A stretch of DNA of 64,000 nucleotides, from the NCBI GenBank assembly GCA_964495555.1, contig CAZBWA010000003.1, positions 1-64,000 on the forward strand, written 5' to 3'. This document shows positions 26,548 to 36,349 of this stretch, piece by piece. The translations under genes and the position numbers were made by a program. The notes under the pieces were generated by a model that saw only the letters and a program-made list of their open reading frames with translations, ran no database searches and was not told the DNA's origin. How positions within the stretch are numbered: the first letter of the stretch is position 1; every line of letters starts with the position of its first letter. This DNA comes from VGCC01 sp964495555. Its GTDB lineage: Bacteria > Actinomycetota > Actinomycetes > S36-B12.

Positions 26548-27377
26548 GGAAGGGTCACGTGCCCCTCGGCGACGAGGACCGCCGGTCCGTTCAGATGGAT
26601 ACGCCCATCTCGAGGAAAATCGACGCGCAGTTCACCGCCCCGAACCCCCACTCGCCACGAATCGCATCCCGGCTCCCAGGAATCCCGCGCCACCCACGCC
26701 GCTGCGCAGGCACCTGTTCCGCAGGAGAGGGTCTCTCCGACCCCTCGCTCGTACACGCGCATGGCGATGCTCCCGGGCCCCCGTCGGGAGACGAACTCGA
26801 CATTGGCCCCGCTGGGGAATACTCCCGACGGGGTGACCACAGGAGCCTCGAGAGAGTCGCCCAGAGACTGCAGGTCGACGTCGAGGATCACCGCATGGGG
26901 ATTGGGCACGTCGACTCCGCGCGCCCGCCAGGTCCTGTCACCTAGGCCCACCGTGATCTCGTCGGGACGGGGTCGGACAGGACCGGTGAGTACCGCCGTG
27001 AGTGAACCGTCGGATTCCGAGCGCATCGCCACGCACCCGGATCGAGTTCCTACCAGGAACTCTTCGGCGGACACCAACCCGCTGTCCAACACGTATCGGG
27101 CGAACACGCGGATCCCGTTCCCACACATCTCCGCGACGGAGCCATCGGCGTTTCGGTAGTCCATGAATAGATCAGCGGCGGGGCAGTGCTGGCTGGCCAC
27201 CTCGTAGTTCGCCGTCCGAACGACGCGGAGCACACCATCCGCGCCCACTCCGCTCCGCCGATCACAAAGCCACGCCACCTGGGCGGGCGACGGATCCCAC
27301 GTCCCTTCCAGGTCCGGGATCACGATGAAGTCATTGAGCGTGCCGTGTCCCTTGACGAAGGGGAGGCGCAGGGTCAC
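26544..27377 (-). CDS. dapF: Diaminopimelate epimerase
   Basis: This 277-residue enzyme converts LL- to meso-diaminopimelate for lysine and peptidoglycan. The two catalytic cysteines are Cys85 in EMCGNGIR and Cys219 in LSCGTGACAAA. It starts with GTG overlapping the glycosyltransferase stop by 4 bp and ends overlapping hflX. dapA and dapB lie elsewhere in the window. Confidence 0.95.
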   Translation of the reverse strand: MTLRLPFVKGHGTLNDFIVIPDLEGTWDPSPAQVAWLCDRRSGVGADGVLRVVRTANYEVASQHCPAADLFMDYRNADGSVAEMCGNGIRVFARYVLDSGLVSAEEFLVGTRSGCVAMRSESDGSLTAVLTGPVRPRPDEITVGLGDRTWRARGVDVPNPHAVILDVDLQSLGDSLEAPVVTPSGVFPSGANVEFVSRRGPGSIAMRVYERGVGETLSCGTGACAAAWVARDSWEPGCDSWRVGVRGGELRVDFPRDGRIHLNGPAVLVAEGHVTLP

Positions 27378-28498
27378 CCACTCAGCCTAATTGCGTCACG
27401 AGCGCGTTGATACGCGTCATCCAGCGCCGGGAGGACGTGACTCCATGACTGCGCGACGGGAGTCTCAGCATTGTGGGAAGCGATCATGGAGCGCATGTCA
27501 CCGTCGCCTGCGATCGCCATGATCGAGCGTGCCAGACATGCGTCATCCCGCGCCAGGACGCCTTCGATTCCCGAGCGGATGAAATCGGCCGTTCCGGAAC
27601 CCCGGAGCGCGATGACAGGAAGGCCGCACGCACGTGCCTCCAACGCAGCGATTCCGAATGATTCGCGGCGGCTCGCCTGGACGAACGCATCAGATCGAGT
27701 GAAGAGGCTGCGGATCTCCTCCGGTGCGAGCCGACCTAGGAATGCGATGGATCCCTCACGCCCCCACGAGCGCACGCGCCTCTCCATACGGGACCGATCG
27801 GGCCCGTCACCCACGATGTCGAGATGCATCGCCGAGTTCCCTGAGGCGGCGGCGAACGCCCGGATCAGCGCACCCGTGCGCTTACGCGGCGCAAGCCGCT
27901 GGACAGCGACGAAGCGGATGCCCTCGTGAGGTTCATGCGGGAGGGGACGCCACACGCCGGTATCGATCCCATTGGGAATGACCTCCACCTGCGTGCGCAC
28001 GGAGCGCTCGACGAGCCGCGCTGCCATGGAACTCACCGCGGTGAGAATCGTCGGCGGGGCAACCCATGCCCGTCCTCCCCACGCGGCAAGCGCACGCATG
28101 CCGGGACTCCAGATACTGTGGACGCTCACGACGCGCGGGAGGCCCAGCGTGCGGATAGCTCTCAGTGCGCCCCAGGCGAAGGGTGAGACCTCGCCGACGT
28201 GGACGTGGACGACATCCGGATCGACGCGTCGGAGCTCCTCCGAAATGCGTGCACGTGCTCGGAGGTGAATGGGCAGCCCACCCGGGATGTTCATCGTGAT
28301 CCGCTCGATGGACACCCCGGCGTCATCATCATGACCCCGAGGGACCCCCTCGCCACGCGTGGCCGTCACCACCGACACCTCGTCGCCTCGCGCACGCTGC
28401 TGTGTCGCCAAGGCCCGAACCTGGGTCTCCATCCCTCCGGTCCGGGGTGCGTAACAGTCGCTCACGTGGACGATCCGCACGGGATGACCGTACGCCAC
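27374..28498 (-). CDS. GT4-family glycosyltransferase
   Basis: This 374-residue GT-B fold enzyme has an N-terminal acceptor domain (DCYAPRTGGMETQVRAL), a VIPNGID motif and the GT4 donor-site motif ESFGIAALEA. Family members transfer sugars from nucleotide diphosphates to lipids, inositol or polysaccharides. The sequence is not clearly MshA or PimB, so the acceptor is unknown. GGAGGG lies seven bases before the GTG start. It is divergent from a PIG-L deacetylase 27 bp away and coupled to dapF downstream. Confidence 0.82.
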   Translation of the reverse strand: MAYGHPVRIVHVSDCYAPRTGGMETQVRALATQQRARGDEVSVVTATRGEGVPRGHDDDAGVSIERITMNIPGGLPIHLRARARISEELRRVDPDVVHVHVGEVSPFAWGALRAIRTLGLPRVVSVHSIWSPGMRALAAWGGRAWVAPPTILTAVSSMAARLVERSVRTQVEVIPNGIDTGVWRPLPHEPHEGIRFVAVQRLAPRKRTGALIRAFAAASGNSAMHLDIVGDGPDRSRMERRVRSWGREGSIAFLGRLAPEEIRSLFTRSDAFVQASRRESFGIAALEARACGLPVIALRGSGTADFIRSGIEGVLARDDACLARSIMAIAGDGDMRSMIASHNAETPVAQSWSHVLPALDDAYQRARDAIRLSG

Positions 28499-28525
28499 GG
28501 CACAGCCCTCCTACAGAATGTGCGG

Positions 28526-29326
28526 ATGCGGCCCCGGACTCTCGTGTTCGTTCATGCCCATCCCGACGACGAAGCGCTTCTCACGGCAGGCACCATGGCG
28601 CGCGCCGCTGCGGAGGGCCATCGCGTGGTTCTCATCATGGCGACGGATGGCGGCGCGGGTCTGACCGACGCTCACTTTGGTGCCGATCTCGCCGGGCACC
28701 GCGCCCAGGAGTTGGAACGATCCGCGGAGCACTTGGGTGTGGCTCGCATCGTGCATCTCGGGTACCCCGACTCGGGACTCTCCGGCGATGCACCCGGTGG
28801 GTTCGTCTCCACCGGCTGCTTCACGATAGGGCGAGCAATAGCGAAGGTCCTCGACGACGAGAACGCCGATGTGGTTGTGGGGTATGACTCCAGCGGGGGC
28901 TACGGACATCCCGATCACGTGCACGTGCACCGAGCAACACGGACCGCTATGCAGGTGGCGACACGGACTCCGATCCTCTTCGAGGCGACCCTGCCGCGGG
29001 AGCCCATCCGAAACGCCGTACGTCTCGCATCTCGGGCACGACTCACACCCGAGGAGTTCGATCCCCGTGAATTCGACGCAGCGTGGACCCCTCGGGAGTC
29101 CATCACCCACCGAGTGGACGTCCGCGATCACGTTCCCGCCAAAATCGCTGCCCTCCGCGCTCACGCCTCCCAGGCGGTGAGCGATTCCGGTCCGCGGACA
29201 CTCGCAGTCCTGGGTCGGCTCCCCCTGTTCGCCGCTCGTCTCCTCCTCGGCACGGAGTACTACGTGCGCGTCGCCCAGACCGATACGTCCTCCACGAGCG
29301 AAGGCTCGTTGAACTCAACCCAGTAG
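28526..29326 (+). CDS. PIG-L/LmbE-family deacetylase
   Basis: This 266-residue protein has the zinc motif AHPDDE at residues 11-16 and a later HPDHVHVH segment. Family members (MshB, PIG-L, LmbE) remove N-acetyl groups from GlcNAc-containing small molecules or lipids. Its closeness to a divergent GT4 glycosyltransferase suggests a shared glycoconjugate; that is inference. The ATG at 28526 has CAGAAT six bases upstream and no ribosome binding site. The 3' end overlaps convergent miaA by 67 bp. Confidence 0.78.
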   Translation: MRPRTLVFVHAHPDDEALLTAGTMARAAAEGHRVVLIMATDGGAGLTDAHFGADLAGHRAQELERSAEHLGVARIVHLGYPDSGLSGDAPGGFVSTGCFTIGRAIAKVLDDENADVVVGYDSSGGYGHPDHVHVHRATRTAMQVATRTPILFEATLPREPIRNAVRLASRARLTPEEFDPREFDAAWTPRESITHRVDVRDHVPAKIAALRAHASQAVSDSGPRTLAVLGRLPLFAARLLLGTEYYVRVAQTDTSSTSEGSLNSTQ

Positions 29327-30165
29327 GTGCGGAGGTCTCCCGCGAACCATCGCTGCTGACGCCGTGCGAAACGCCGGGTATCGGCGATCGTCTGATCGCG
29401 CGCCTCGCCCTCGCTGATCTCGCCCGCCAGGTGCGCCAATATCGGGCCGTATCCGAGGGCTGCGCGCGCGGTGGGCGCATCTGCGAGCCCTTCATCTCGG
29501 AGCTTGCGCACCTCCTCCACGAAACCACGCCTCCACATCTGATCGACGCGCTCCTCGATGCGTGCATCGAGCGAGGGACGATCAATCGCGATACCGACCC
29601 GAGTCGTCACATAGCGATCCTCGGGTGTCGGCAGGCGTGCGTTGAATGGTTTCCCAGTGATCGCATTCACCTCGAGAGCGCGCACGATACGACGACCATT
29701 GGTCGGGGCGATCGCCGCGGCCGCTGATGGATCCACCCGCTGGAGCTCGGCGTGGAGTGCGAGAGAACCCTCGTCCGCCAGTCGCTCCTCCAAGACCGCT
29801 CGCACATCGGGGTCCGTTCCTGGCGGCTCCAGGGTCTCGAGGACGGCCCGCACATAGAGTCCACTTCCCCCCACGGCTATGGGAAGGCGTCCTCGGCTCC
29901 ATACGTCTTCGATCGCAGCTCGCGCAGCATCGCGGAACTCCACGATCGTGAGCGCATGGCTGATCGGCCACACGTCGAACATGTGGTGTGGGACTCCTCC
30001 CCGCTCCTCCGCATCCGGAGTTGCTGTCCCGATGTTCATGCCCTGATACGCCTGCATCGAGTCGAGGCTGATCACCTCGCCATCCACTCTCCGAGCGACT
30101 TCGATAGCGGTCCGTGTCTTGCCGGCGGCGGTCGGTCCGAGAATCGCCAGGACGCGGGGGGTCAT
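29260..30165 (-). CDS. miaA: tRNA dimethylallyltransferase
   Basis: This 301-residue enzyme adds a dimethylallyl group to A37 of tRNAs reading codons that begin with U. The P-loop is GPTAAGKT near residue 8. The family motifs DSMQAYQGMNIGTATP and GGSGLYVRAVL are present. The ATG overlaps the miaB stop (ATGA), so the second step (MiaB) is encoded immediately upstream. The last 67 bp overlap the convergent PIG-L gene. Confidence 0.95.
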   Translation of the reverse strand: MTPRVLAILGPTAAGKTRTAIEVARRVDGEVISLDSMQAYQGMNIGTATPDAEERGGVPHHMFDVWPISHALTIVEFRDAARAAIEDVWSRGRLPIAVGGSGLYVRAVLETLEPPGTDPDVRAVLEERLADEGSLALHAELQRVDPSAAAAIAPTNGRRIVRALEVNAITGKPFNARLPTPEDRYVTTRVGIAIDRPSLDARIEERVDQMWRRGFVEEVRKLRDEGLADAPTARAALGYGPILAHLAGEISEGEARDQTIADTRRFARRQQRWFAGDLRTYWVEFNEPSLVEDVSVWATRT

Positions 30166-31592
30166 GTGCGGACGGAGGGCATGCCCAGCAGCACGCCCGT
30201 TGCCTCCGCCATGCCCGTCCGTCGACGCACCCCGATCCACTCATCGGCGATCAGATGGTGCGGGGCGCCGTAGGTCACCCGGGCGCTGACGAGGTCTCCG
30301 GGCATCGGTGCAGGCACACCATCCGGGATCCGGACATGGACCAAACGGTTGTCCTCGGCTCGACCCGAGATGCGTGCCGAGTGCTCGTCCTTGCGACCCC
30401 GCTGGGACGCCACCAGGACCTGCACCTCGGTGCCCACCAGTGCCCGGTTTTCCTCCCAAGCGATCGCGTCGACCGTCTCCACCAGACGGTGGTAGCGATC
30501 CGTGACCACGGCGGGGGCGGTCTGATCGGGGAGCTCGGCCGCGGGGGTCCCTGGACGCTTGGAATATTGGAAGGTGAAGGCGCTGGAGAAACGTGCGCGG
30601 CGGACGACCTCGAGGGTGTCCTGGAAATCCTCCTCGGTCTCCCCGGGGAATCCCACGATGATGTCGGTCGTGATCGCGGCATCCGGAATGGCAGCACGAA
30701 CGCGTTCGACGATGCCGAGGAACCTCTCGGCTCGATACGACCTGCGCATGGCCCGCAGGACCCGGTCGGAGCCGGACTGCAGCGGCATGTGGAGGGCGGG
30801 CATCACATTCGGGGTCTCCGCCATAGCCCGGATCACATCGTCGGTGAAGTCCCGCGGGTGGGGACTCGTGAACCGGACGCGCTCGAGACCGTCAATATCC
30901 CCACAGGACCGCAGGAGCTGCGCGAACGCCGACGGATCCCCGAACTCGACCCCGTAGGCGTTGACGTTCTGCCCCAGCAACGTCACCTCGACGACACCGT
31001 CGGCCACCAAGGCTTCGATTTCGGCGAGGATGTCACCGGGCCGGCGGTCCCGCTCGGTGCCACGGAGCGACGGCACGATGCAGAACGTGCACGTGTTGTT
31101 GCATCCGACACTGATGGCCACCCACGCCGAGTGCGCCGAGTCGCGACGTCCAGGGAGCGTGGACGGGAAGACCTCCAGTGATTCCAGGATCTCCACCTGC
31201 GCCTCCCGGGCGAACCGCGCGCGCTCGAGCAGCACGGGGAGGGAGGCAAGGTTGTGGGTGCCGAACACCACATCGACCCAAGGAGCCCGTTCGAGGATCG
31301 CGCCACGGTCCTTCTGCGCGAGACACCCACCGACGGCGATCTGGAGACCTGGGTGGGACTCCTTGACGGGCACGAGATGCGAGAGGTTCCCGTACAGGCG
31401 ATTGTCGGCGTTCTCACGCACCGCGCAGGTGTTGAAGACGATCACGTCGGCGACAGAGCCGTCCGGAGCTGGGCGGTAGCCCGATGCCTCGAGGAGACCC
31501 GAGACCCTTTCGGAGTCGTGCACGTTCATCTGACAGCCGAAGGTCCGCACCTCATAGGTGCGCGATTCCGGTGTCTGCGCATCGACCGCCAT
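30162..31592 (-). CDS. miaB: tRNA-2-methylthio-N6-dimethylallyladenosine synthase
   Basis: This 476-residue radical-SAM methylthiotransferase acts on i6A37 in tRNA. The auxiliary cluster cysteines are Cys20, Cys56 and Cys90. The radical-SAM cluster is Cys164, Cys168 and Cys171 (CNNTCTFC). The C-terminus carries a TRAM domain. AGGAGG lies five to six bases before the ATG at 31592. A TACAAT -10 is at 31614-31619. Confidence 0.95.
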   Translation of the reverse strand: MAVDAQTPESRTYEVRTFGCQMNVHDSERVSGLLEASGYRPAPDGSVADVIVFNTCAVRENADNRLYGNLSHLVPVKESHPGLQIAVGGCLAQKDRGAILERAPWVDVVFGTHNLASLPVLLERARFAREAQVEILESLEVFPSTLPGRRDSAHSAWVAISVGCNNTCTFCIVPSLRGTERDRRPGDILAEIEALVADGVVEVTLLGQNVNAYGVEFGDPSAFAQLLRSCGDIDGLERVRFTSPHPRDFTDDVIRAMAETPNVMPALHMPLQSGSDRVLRAMRRSYRAERFLGIVERVRAAIPDAAITTDIIVGFPGETEEDFQDTLEVVRRARFSSAFTFQYSKRPGTPAAELPDQTAPAVVTDRYHRLVETVDAIAWEENRALVGTEVQVLVASQRGRKDEHSARISGRAEDNRLVHVRIPDGVPAPMPGDLVSARVTYGAPHHLIADEWIGVRRRTGMAEATGVLLGMPSVRT

Positions 31593-31613
31593 GGATACCT
31601 CCTCGTTCACGCG

Positions 31614-31619
31614 ATTGTA
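31614..31619 (-). promoter_or_regulatory. -10 element of miaB
   Basis: TACAAT lies 21 bases before the miaB start, leaving a short leader with AGGAGG. No good -35 is visible. Confidence 0.5.
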
Positions 31620-31694
31620 GGCAAGCGAGGGAAATCACTTGACGCGACGACGTCCGTCGACGATCGTGCATCATCGACCGATAGAGGAGTGGGC

Positions 31695-32210
31695 ATGGGA
31701 CTGTTCAAGAAGCTCAAGCAGGGAATGGGGATTGGAACGGTCTCCTTCGACCTGGAGTTCCCAGCCCAGGTGCCCGCTGCCTCAGGGGTCCTCGAGGGAA
31801 CGATCGTTCTCACCGCCAAGAGCGACCAGCAGATCAATGACGTCGAGGTCAAGCTGGAGCGTGAACAGACCTGGGAAGTGCGTGTCGAGACGTTCAACAC
31901 GAGCACCAACCAGTCCGACGTCCGCTGGGAGACTCGAACCCAGTCGACAACCATTGCGGAGTGGAAGGACACGACGCGGTTCACCCTGGCCGAGGGCGAG
32001 ACGAGGCGCATCCCCTTCCGGCTGGCGTTCCCACCCATGGAGAACCCTTACGGGAGCGCGGAGGACGTCCTCTGGGATTTCGTCTCACACTCGCTTCTCT
32101 ATGGAACTGGGTGGCGTGACGCGCGCATCGATTTCAAGGTCATCGGGGACGCGGACATCGAGGATGCCGCATTCGACAAGGGCGATGAGCGCATCATCGT
32201 CCTCATGTGA
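31695..32210 (+). CDS. Spo0M-like (SpoOM/arrestin-fold) protein
   Basis: This 171-residue protein resembles sporulation-control Spo0M family proteins, which have an arrestin-like beta-sandwich (GMGIGTVSFDLEFP, EGTIVLTAKSDQQINDVEVKLE). The domain occurs in non-sporulating bacteria, so the name does not imply sporulation. GAGGAG precedes the ATG. The 102 bp upstream are shared with divergent miaB; TTGACG lies in that gap. It ends 8 bp from the convergent MMPL gene. Confidence 0.75.
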   Translation: MGLFKKLKQGMGIGTVSFDLEFPAQVPAASGVLEGTIVLTAKSDQQINDVEVKLEREQTWEVRVETFNTSTNQSDVRWETRTQSTTIAEWKDTTRFTLAEGETRRIPFRLAFPPMENPYGSAEDVLWDFVSHSLLYGTGWRDARIDFKVIGDADIEDAAFDKGDERIIVLM

Positions 32211-32217
32211 CGTCTCG

Positions 32218-34548
32218 TCAGACTGGGACCTTCTCCGGCTCGTCGTCGACGACCTCGTCCTCACCTGGCTCGATCTGCACCGTGGGCAGAATGCGTCCGA
32301 GCCATGCCGGCAGCCACCAATTGGCCTTGCCGAGGATCGACATCACGCTGGGCACAAGGACTAGGCGGACGACGAATGCGTCGACAAGTACGGCGGACGC
32401 AAGGGCCACCCCGAAGAGCTTGATCGTCGCGTTCGTACTCGGCACGAATGCGAGGAACACACTCGACATGATCGCCGCCGCGATTACGACGACGCGACCA
32501 GACCCTGCCAGACCGCGACGCACGCTCGCCAGGTTGTCACCGGTACGAGCCCACTCCTCCTGCATACGTGACACGAGGAAGACCTGGTAGTCCATCGAGA
32601 GTCCGAAAAGGATCGCGAAGACCATGATGGGTACGAAGGGGAAGATCGGTCCGGTCCCCGGTACACCGAGGAGATCCGCGAACCATCCCCATTGGAAGAC
32701 AGCGACCGTGATGCCCATCGCAGCGGCAAGGCTGAGGAGGGATGTCAGCGCGCCCGTGAGCGGGACGACGATCGAGCGGAAGAGGATCACCAGCGCGATG
32801 AACCCAAGTCCCACGACCACTGCCAGGAACAGTGGAAGCGCGTCGCTGAGAACCGTGGTGAAGTCCTGGGTGATCGCCTGGCTTCCTCCCACGTAGAGCT
32901 GCGCCCCCGTGGCCGATTCGATCTGCGGGTTCACCTCGGAACGAAGACGATCCAGAAGGTCGGAGGTCGCCTCATCCTGCGGCGCGGACGCGGGATAGAC
33001 CGCGATGGCCTGGATGGCCGAAGGAGGTGACCCTGGACCCGCAGCCGCCAACTTCCCGAGGATCGGCAGGGTCTCGAGGGAGGGCGACGTCCCGGCAACT
33101 CCTTCCGCCTGGGTGAGCCCGGCGACGATCGTCCCGAAAGCTTGCGGATCGGAGACGCCTTCGAGGTCGGCCACCACCAGGAACGGACCGTTGGATCCGG
33201 GTCCGAACCCTTCCGAGCGCAGGTCATAGGCGATGCGGGCGAGAGAGTCTTCGGGCTTGCCCGAGTCATCGGCGAATCCCTGGCGCAGGCTCAGAGCGGG
33301 AATCGCGAGGATCACGACGAAGCCGAGCGCAAGCAGCGACGTCAGCCACGGGAAGCGCTGCAGGCCACGTCCGTAGTGGGCCCACGCGCGTCCCTCCGCT
33401 CGTCCGGTCCCCGGCCGCTTCCCCCACGGAAGCCGCAGGGCCAGAGCCTTCGTACCCAGGAGACTCAGGAGCGCAGGAAGCATCCACACCGCGGCCAGCA
33501 TCACCATGATCACGGTCATGGCGGCGCCGATGGCCAGCCCGGTGAAGAAGTTGATGCGCAGAATGAGCAAACCCAGCAATCCGATGATCACCGCGGAACC
33601 CGCGAAGACGACCGCACGGCCGGCCGTCTGCACGGCCTCCACCGCGGCCGATTTGGCGTCGTGCCCGACGAGAAGAGCTTGGCGGAACCGGTTCATCACG
33701 AAGAGCGCGTAGTCGATGCCCACGCCGAGGCCGATCATCGCCGCCAGCGTCGGTGCGAAGGTGGCGACGTCGAGGAAGTTCGCGGCGAAGGCAACGAACA
33801 TCAGGCCAGCGAAGAGACCGACGAGGGCGGTGACGATCGGAAGGCCGGCGGCGACGATGGATCCGAATGCGATCAGGAGGATGACGATTGCCACCGCGAT
33901 GCCGATTCCCTCGCTGCTCGGCGGCTGCTGCCCGGCGAACTCCAGCAACTGACCCTGCACGCCGATCGACAGCGTCTCACTCTGCGCGGCCTGGACGGCA
34001 TCGAGGATGATCTTCGCGTCCGCGGCGGTGACGACGGGGCTCCCCTCGGCATCGAGTCCGAAGTTGATCGACGCGTACGCCACGGTGCCATCCGGACTGA
34101 TGGGTGAGAAGGAGCCAGCGAGGATCTGCAACTCCTCCGGGCTCAACAGCGAGGCCGCCGTCGCTGGATCGATGCCGCCGCCCGTGGCACATTCACGCCC
34201 CAGCCCCGATCCCCGAGGATCGAATGGGTTGGTCACACAGGTCACGCTGGGCAGGGCTGCCACTTCCTCGAGCAGCGGCAGAACGCTGCCGGCCACGGCG
34301 CCATCCACCGCGGAGCCAGACGCCGGTGACCACACGATCGTGGCCCCACCGTCCACGCCACCGAGGTCGGTTCCGCTTTCGACGAGAAGATCTGTGGCGA
34401 TCTTGGATTCGGTGTCGGGGAGGTCGAACGAATCGTTGTAGGAGCCCGCGAGCCCGATGCCCAGGCCGGCGAAAACCCCCAGGGTCACCACCCAGGCGAT
34501 GAGTGCGAAGACGGGACGGCGGACCGCCCATGCGGAGAGGCCAGGCAT
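32218..34548 (-). CDS. MMPL-family RND transporter
   Basis: This 776-residue inner-membrane transporter has the two-fold MMPL architecture. Each half has one helix, a large extracytoplasmic loop and then five helices. Conserved segments include GLGVGIDYALFVMNRF and, in the second half, LFGLSMDYQVFLVSRM. Family members export lipids or drugs using proton motive force. AGGAG precedes the ATG. No TetR-type regulator is adjacent and the cargo is unknown. Confidence 0.88.
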   Translation of the reverse strand: MPGLSAWAVRRPVFALIAWVVTLGVFAGLGIGLAGSYNDSFDLPDTESKIATDLLVESGTDLGGVDGGATIVWSPASGSAVDGAVAGSVLPLLEEVAALPSVTCVTNPFDPRGSGLGRECATGGGIDPATAASLLSPEELQILAGSFSPISPDGTVAYASINFGLDAEGSPVVTAADAKIILDAVQAAQSETLSIGVQGQLLEFAGQQPPSSEGIGIAVAIVILLIAFGSIVAAGLPIVTALVGLFAGLMFVAFAANFLDVATFAPTLAAMIGLGVGIDYALFVMNRFRQALLVGHDAKSAAVEAVQTAGRAVVFAGSAVIIGLLGLLILRINFFTGLAIGAAMTVIMVMLAAVWMLPALLSLLGTKALALRLPWGKRPGTGRAEGRAWAHYGRGLQRFPWLTSLLALGFVVILAIPALSLRQGFADDSGKPEDSLARIAYDLRSEGFGPGSNGPFLVVADLEGVSDPQAFGTIVAGLTQAEGVAGTSPSLETLPILGKLAAAGPGSPPSAIQAIAVYPASAPQDEATSDLLDRLRSEVNPQIESATGAQLYVGGSQAITQDFTTVLSDALPLFLAVVVGLGFIALVILFRSIVVPLTGALTSLLSLAAAMGITVAVFQWGWFADLLGVPGTGPIFPFVPIMVFAILFGLSMDYQVFLVSRMQEEWARTGDNLASVRRGLAGSGRVVVIAAAIMSSVFLAFVPSTNATIKLFGVALASAVLVDAFVVRLVLVPSVMSILGKANWWLPAWLGRILPTVQIEPGEDEVVDDEPEKVPV

Positions 34549-34671
34549 TGTGCTCCTTCGAGTGAGGTCCAACCGTAACAAGTCGCCAGCTCAGGGGCAC
34601 ACTCAGTGAATGCCGTACACGCGGCGTGTACCCGTCGGAGGGCCGCCGAACCCACATGCGCGTGACACGAG

Positions 34672-35184
34672 TCACACGGATGAATCGCCGTGACCGTCCA
34701 TGACCTCGGTGATGACCGACGTCGCCACACCCACGGAATATCCACGTCGCATGAGGTACCCGAGAAGACGCCGACGCTCCGCAACCGTGTCGGTACCGCG
34801 GCTACGCAGCGTGCGACGCAGAGCCAACTCCCGTGCGCGATCACGCTCGTCGTCCGCACTCACGGTCGCGAGAGCACCCTCGACGAGATCGGTGTCTACG
34901 CCTCGGTCCCGCAACTCTCGCCTGAGCGCCGAACGTGAGAGTCCGCGGCCCCGCTGACGCGACTGCACCCACATGCGAGCGAATTCACCGTCATCGATCA
35001 ACCCGACCTCGGTGAGTCGATCCAGAATGGGATCGAAGATCTCGGGGTCGGCACCACGTCTCACGAGGTCCCGGGAGAGTTCCTCGCGCGTCCGGGGGGC
35101 ACTCGACAAGCGACGAAGGATGACCTCGCGCAGCGCCGACTCCGACTGCGGTGCGGGCGCGGGCTCAGCTCTCCGGCGGGCCAT
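34672..35184 (-). CDS. recX: Regulatory protein RecX
   Basis: This 170-residue helical protein inhibits RecA filament extension. It contains repeated three-helix units with the family pattern (GLIDDGEFARMWVQSR, GLSRSALRRELRDRGV). It overlaps the 3' end of recA by 20 bp and is cotranscribed with it. The 123 bp between it and the MMPL gene contain only the short MMPL leader, and I recognise nothing further there. Confidence 0.9.
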   Translation of the reverse strand: MARRRAEPAPAPQSESALREVILRRLSSAPRTREELSRDLVRRGADPEIFDPILDRLTEVGLIDDGEFARMWVQSRQRGRGLSRSALRRELRDRGVDTDLVEGALATVSADDERDRARELALRRTLRSRGTDTVAERRRLLGYLMRRGYSVGVATSVITEVMDGHGDSSV

Positions 35185-36232
35185 CGTCGTTCACGGCTGC
35201 CCCGGCAGGGGCGGGAGCTGGCGCATCGACGCGCGCACCGATACCGAGGACCTCCTTGATGCGCTTCTCGATTTCCAGTCCCAGGTCGGGGTTGTCCTTC
35301 AGGAACGCGCGGGCGTTCTCCTTGCCCTGTCCCAGCTGATCCCCCTCGTAGGTGTACCAGGCACCGGACTTTTTCACGAGGCCGACATCGACGCCGATGT
35401 CGATCAGAGAACCCTCGCGCGAGATCCCCTCGCCGTAGATGATGTCGAATTCAGCCTGCTTGAACGGCGGCGCAACCTTGTTCTTGACCACCTTCACTCG
35501 CGTTCGGTTTCCGACAGCCTCCGTGCCACCCTTGAGAGTCTCGATGCGGCGCACGTCCAAGCGCACGGACGCATAGAACTTCAGGGCCTTGCCGCCCGTG
35601 GTGGTCTCCGGGGATCCGAACATCACGCCGATCTTCTCGCGCAACTGGTTGATGAAAATCGCCGTGGTGTTGGTGCTATTGAGGGCGCCGGCCATCTTGC
35701 GGAGCGCTTGACTCATCAACCGCGCCTGGAGGCCCACGTGCGAGTCACCCATCTCCCCCTCGATCTCGGCGCGCGGAACGAGTGCGGCAACCGAGTCGAT
35801 CACGATCAGGTCGATCGCGCCCGAGCGCACGAGTGTGTCGGCGATCTCGAGAGCCTGCTCACCGGTGTCGGGCTGCGATACGTAGAGGTTGTCCAGATCA
35901 ACGCCGAGTGACGAGGCGTAGTCGGGGTCGAGGGCGTGCTCGGCGTCGATGAAGGCCGCGAGCCCACCCGCAGCCTGGATGCTCGCGATGGCATGCAGAG
36001 CCACGGTGGTCTTACCGGAGGACTCGGGACCGTAGATCTCCACGATCCGGCCCCGCGGCAGGCCTCCGATGCCCAGGGCGACGTCGAGGGCGATGGATCC
36101 GGTGGGGATCACCTCGATCGGGGCTCGGCCCTCCTCACCGAGGCGCATCACCGATCCCTTGCCGAAGGACCGTTCGATCTGGGCGAGGGCTGCCTCGAGG
36201 GCCTTCTCGCGGTCTGCTGCGGCACTGGCCAT
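35165..36232 (-). CDS. recA: Recombinase RecA
   Basis: This 355-residue strand-exchange protein also triggers LexA self-cleavage. Walker A is at residues 68-75 (GPESSGKT). The Walker B segment is LIVIDSVAALVP, and the L2 region is FINQLREKIGVMFG. The ATG at 36232 was chosen over GTG 36238 because AAGGAG then has five-base spacing. A perfect LexA box lies 118 bp upstream. Confidence 0.97.
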   Translation of the reverse strand: MASAAADREKALEAALAQIERSFGKGSVMRLGEEGRAPIEVIPTGSIALDVALGIGGLPRGRIVEIYGPESSGKTTVALHAIASIQAAGGLAAFIDAEHALDPDYASSLGVDLDNLYVSQPDTGEQALEIADTLVRSGAIDLIVIDSVAALVPRAEIEGEMGDSHVGLQARLMSQALRKMAGALNSTNTTAIFINQLREKIGVMFGSPETTTGGKALKFYASVRLDVRRIETLKGGTEAVGNRTRVKVVKNKVAPPFKQAEFDIIYGEGISREGSLIDIGVDVGLVKKSGAWYTYEGDQLGQGKENARAFLKDNPDLGLEIEKRIKEVLGIGARVDAPAPAPAGAAVNDDGPPES

Positions 36233-36349
36233 GTTCACTCCTTGTTCGCGGGTCGGACCTGCACGCTAGGACGAGCCTCTGACACCGCCGCCGCCTCTTT
36301 CCGAGCTCGCCCGGGGAGGGACGGCCGCGCTGACGGATGTGAATCTATA

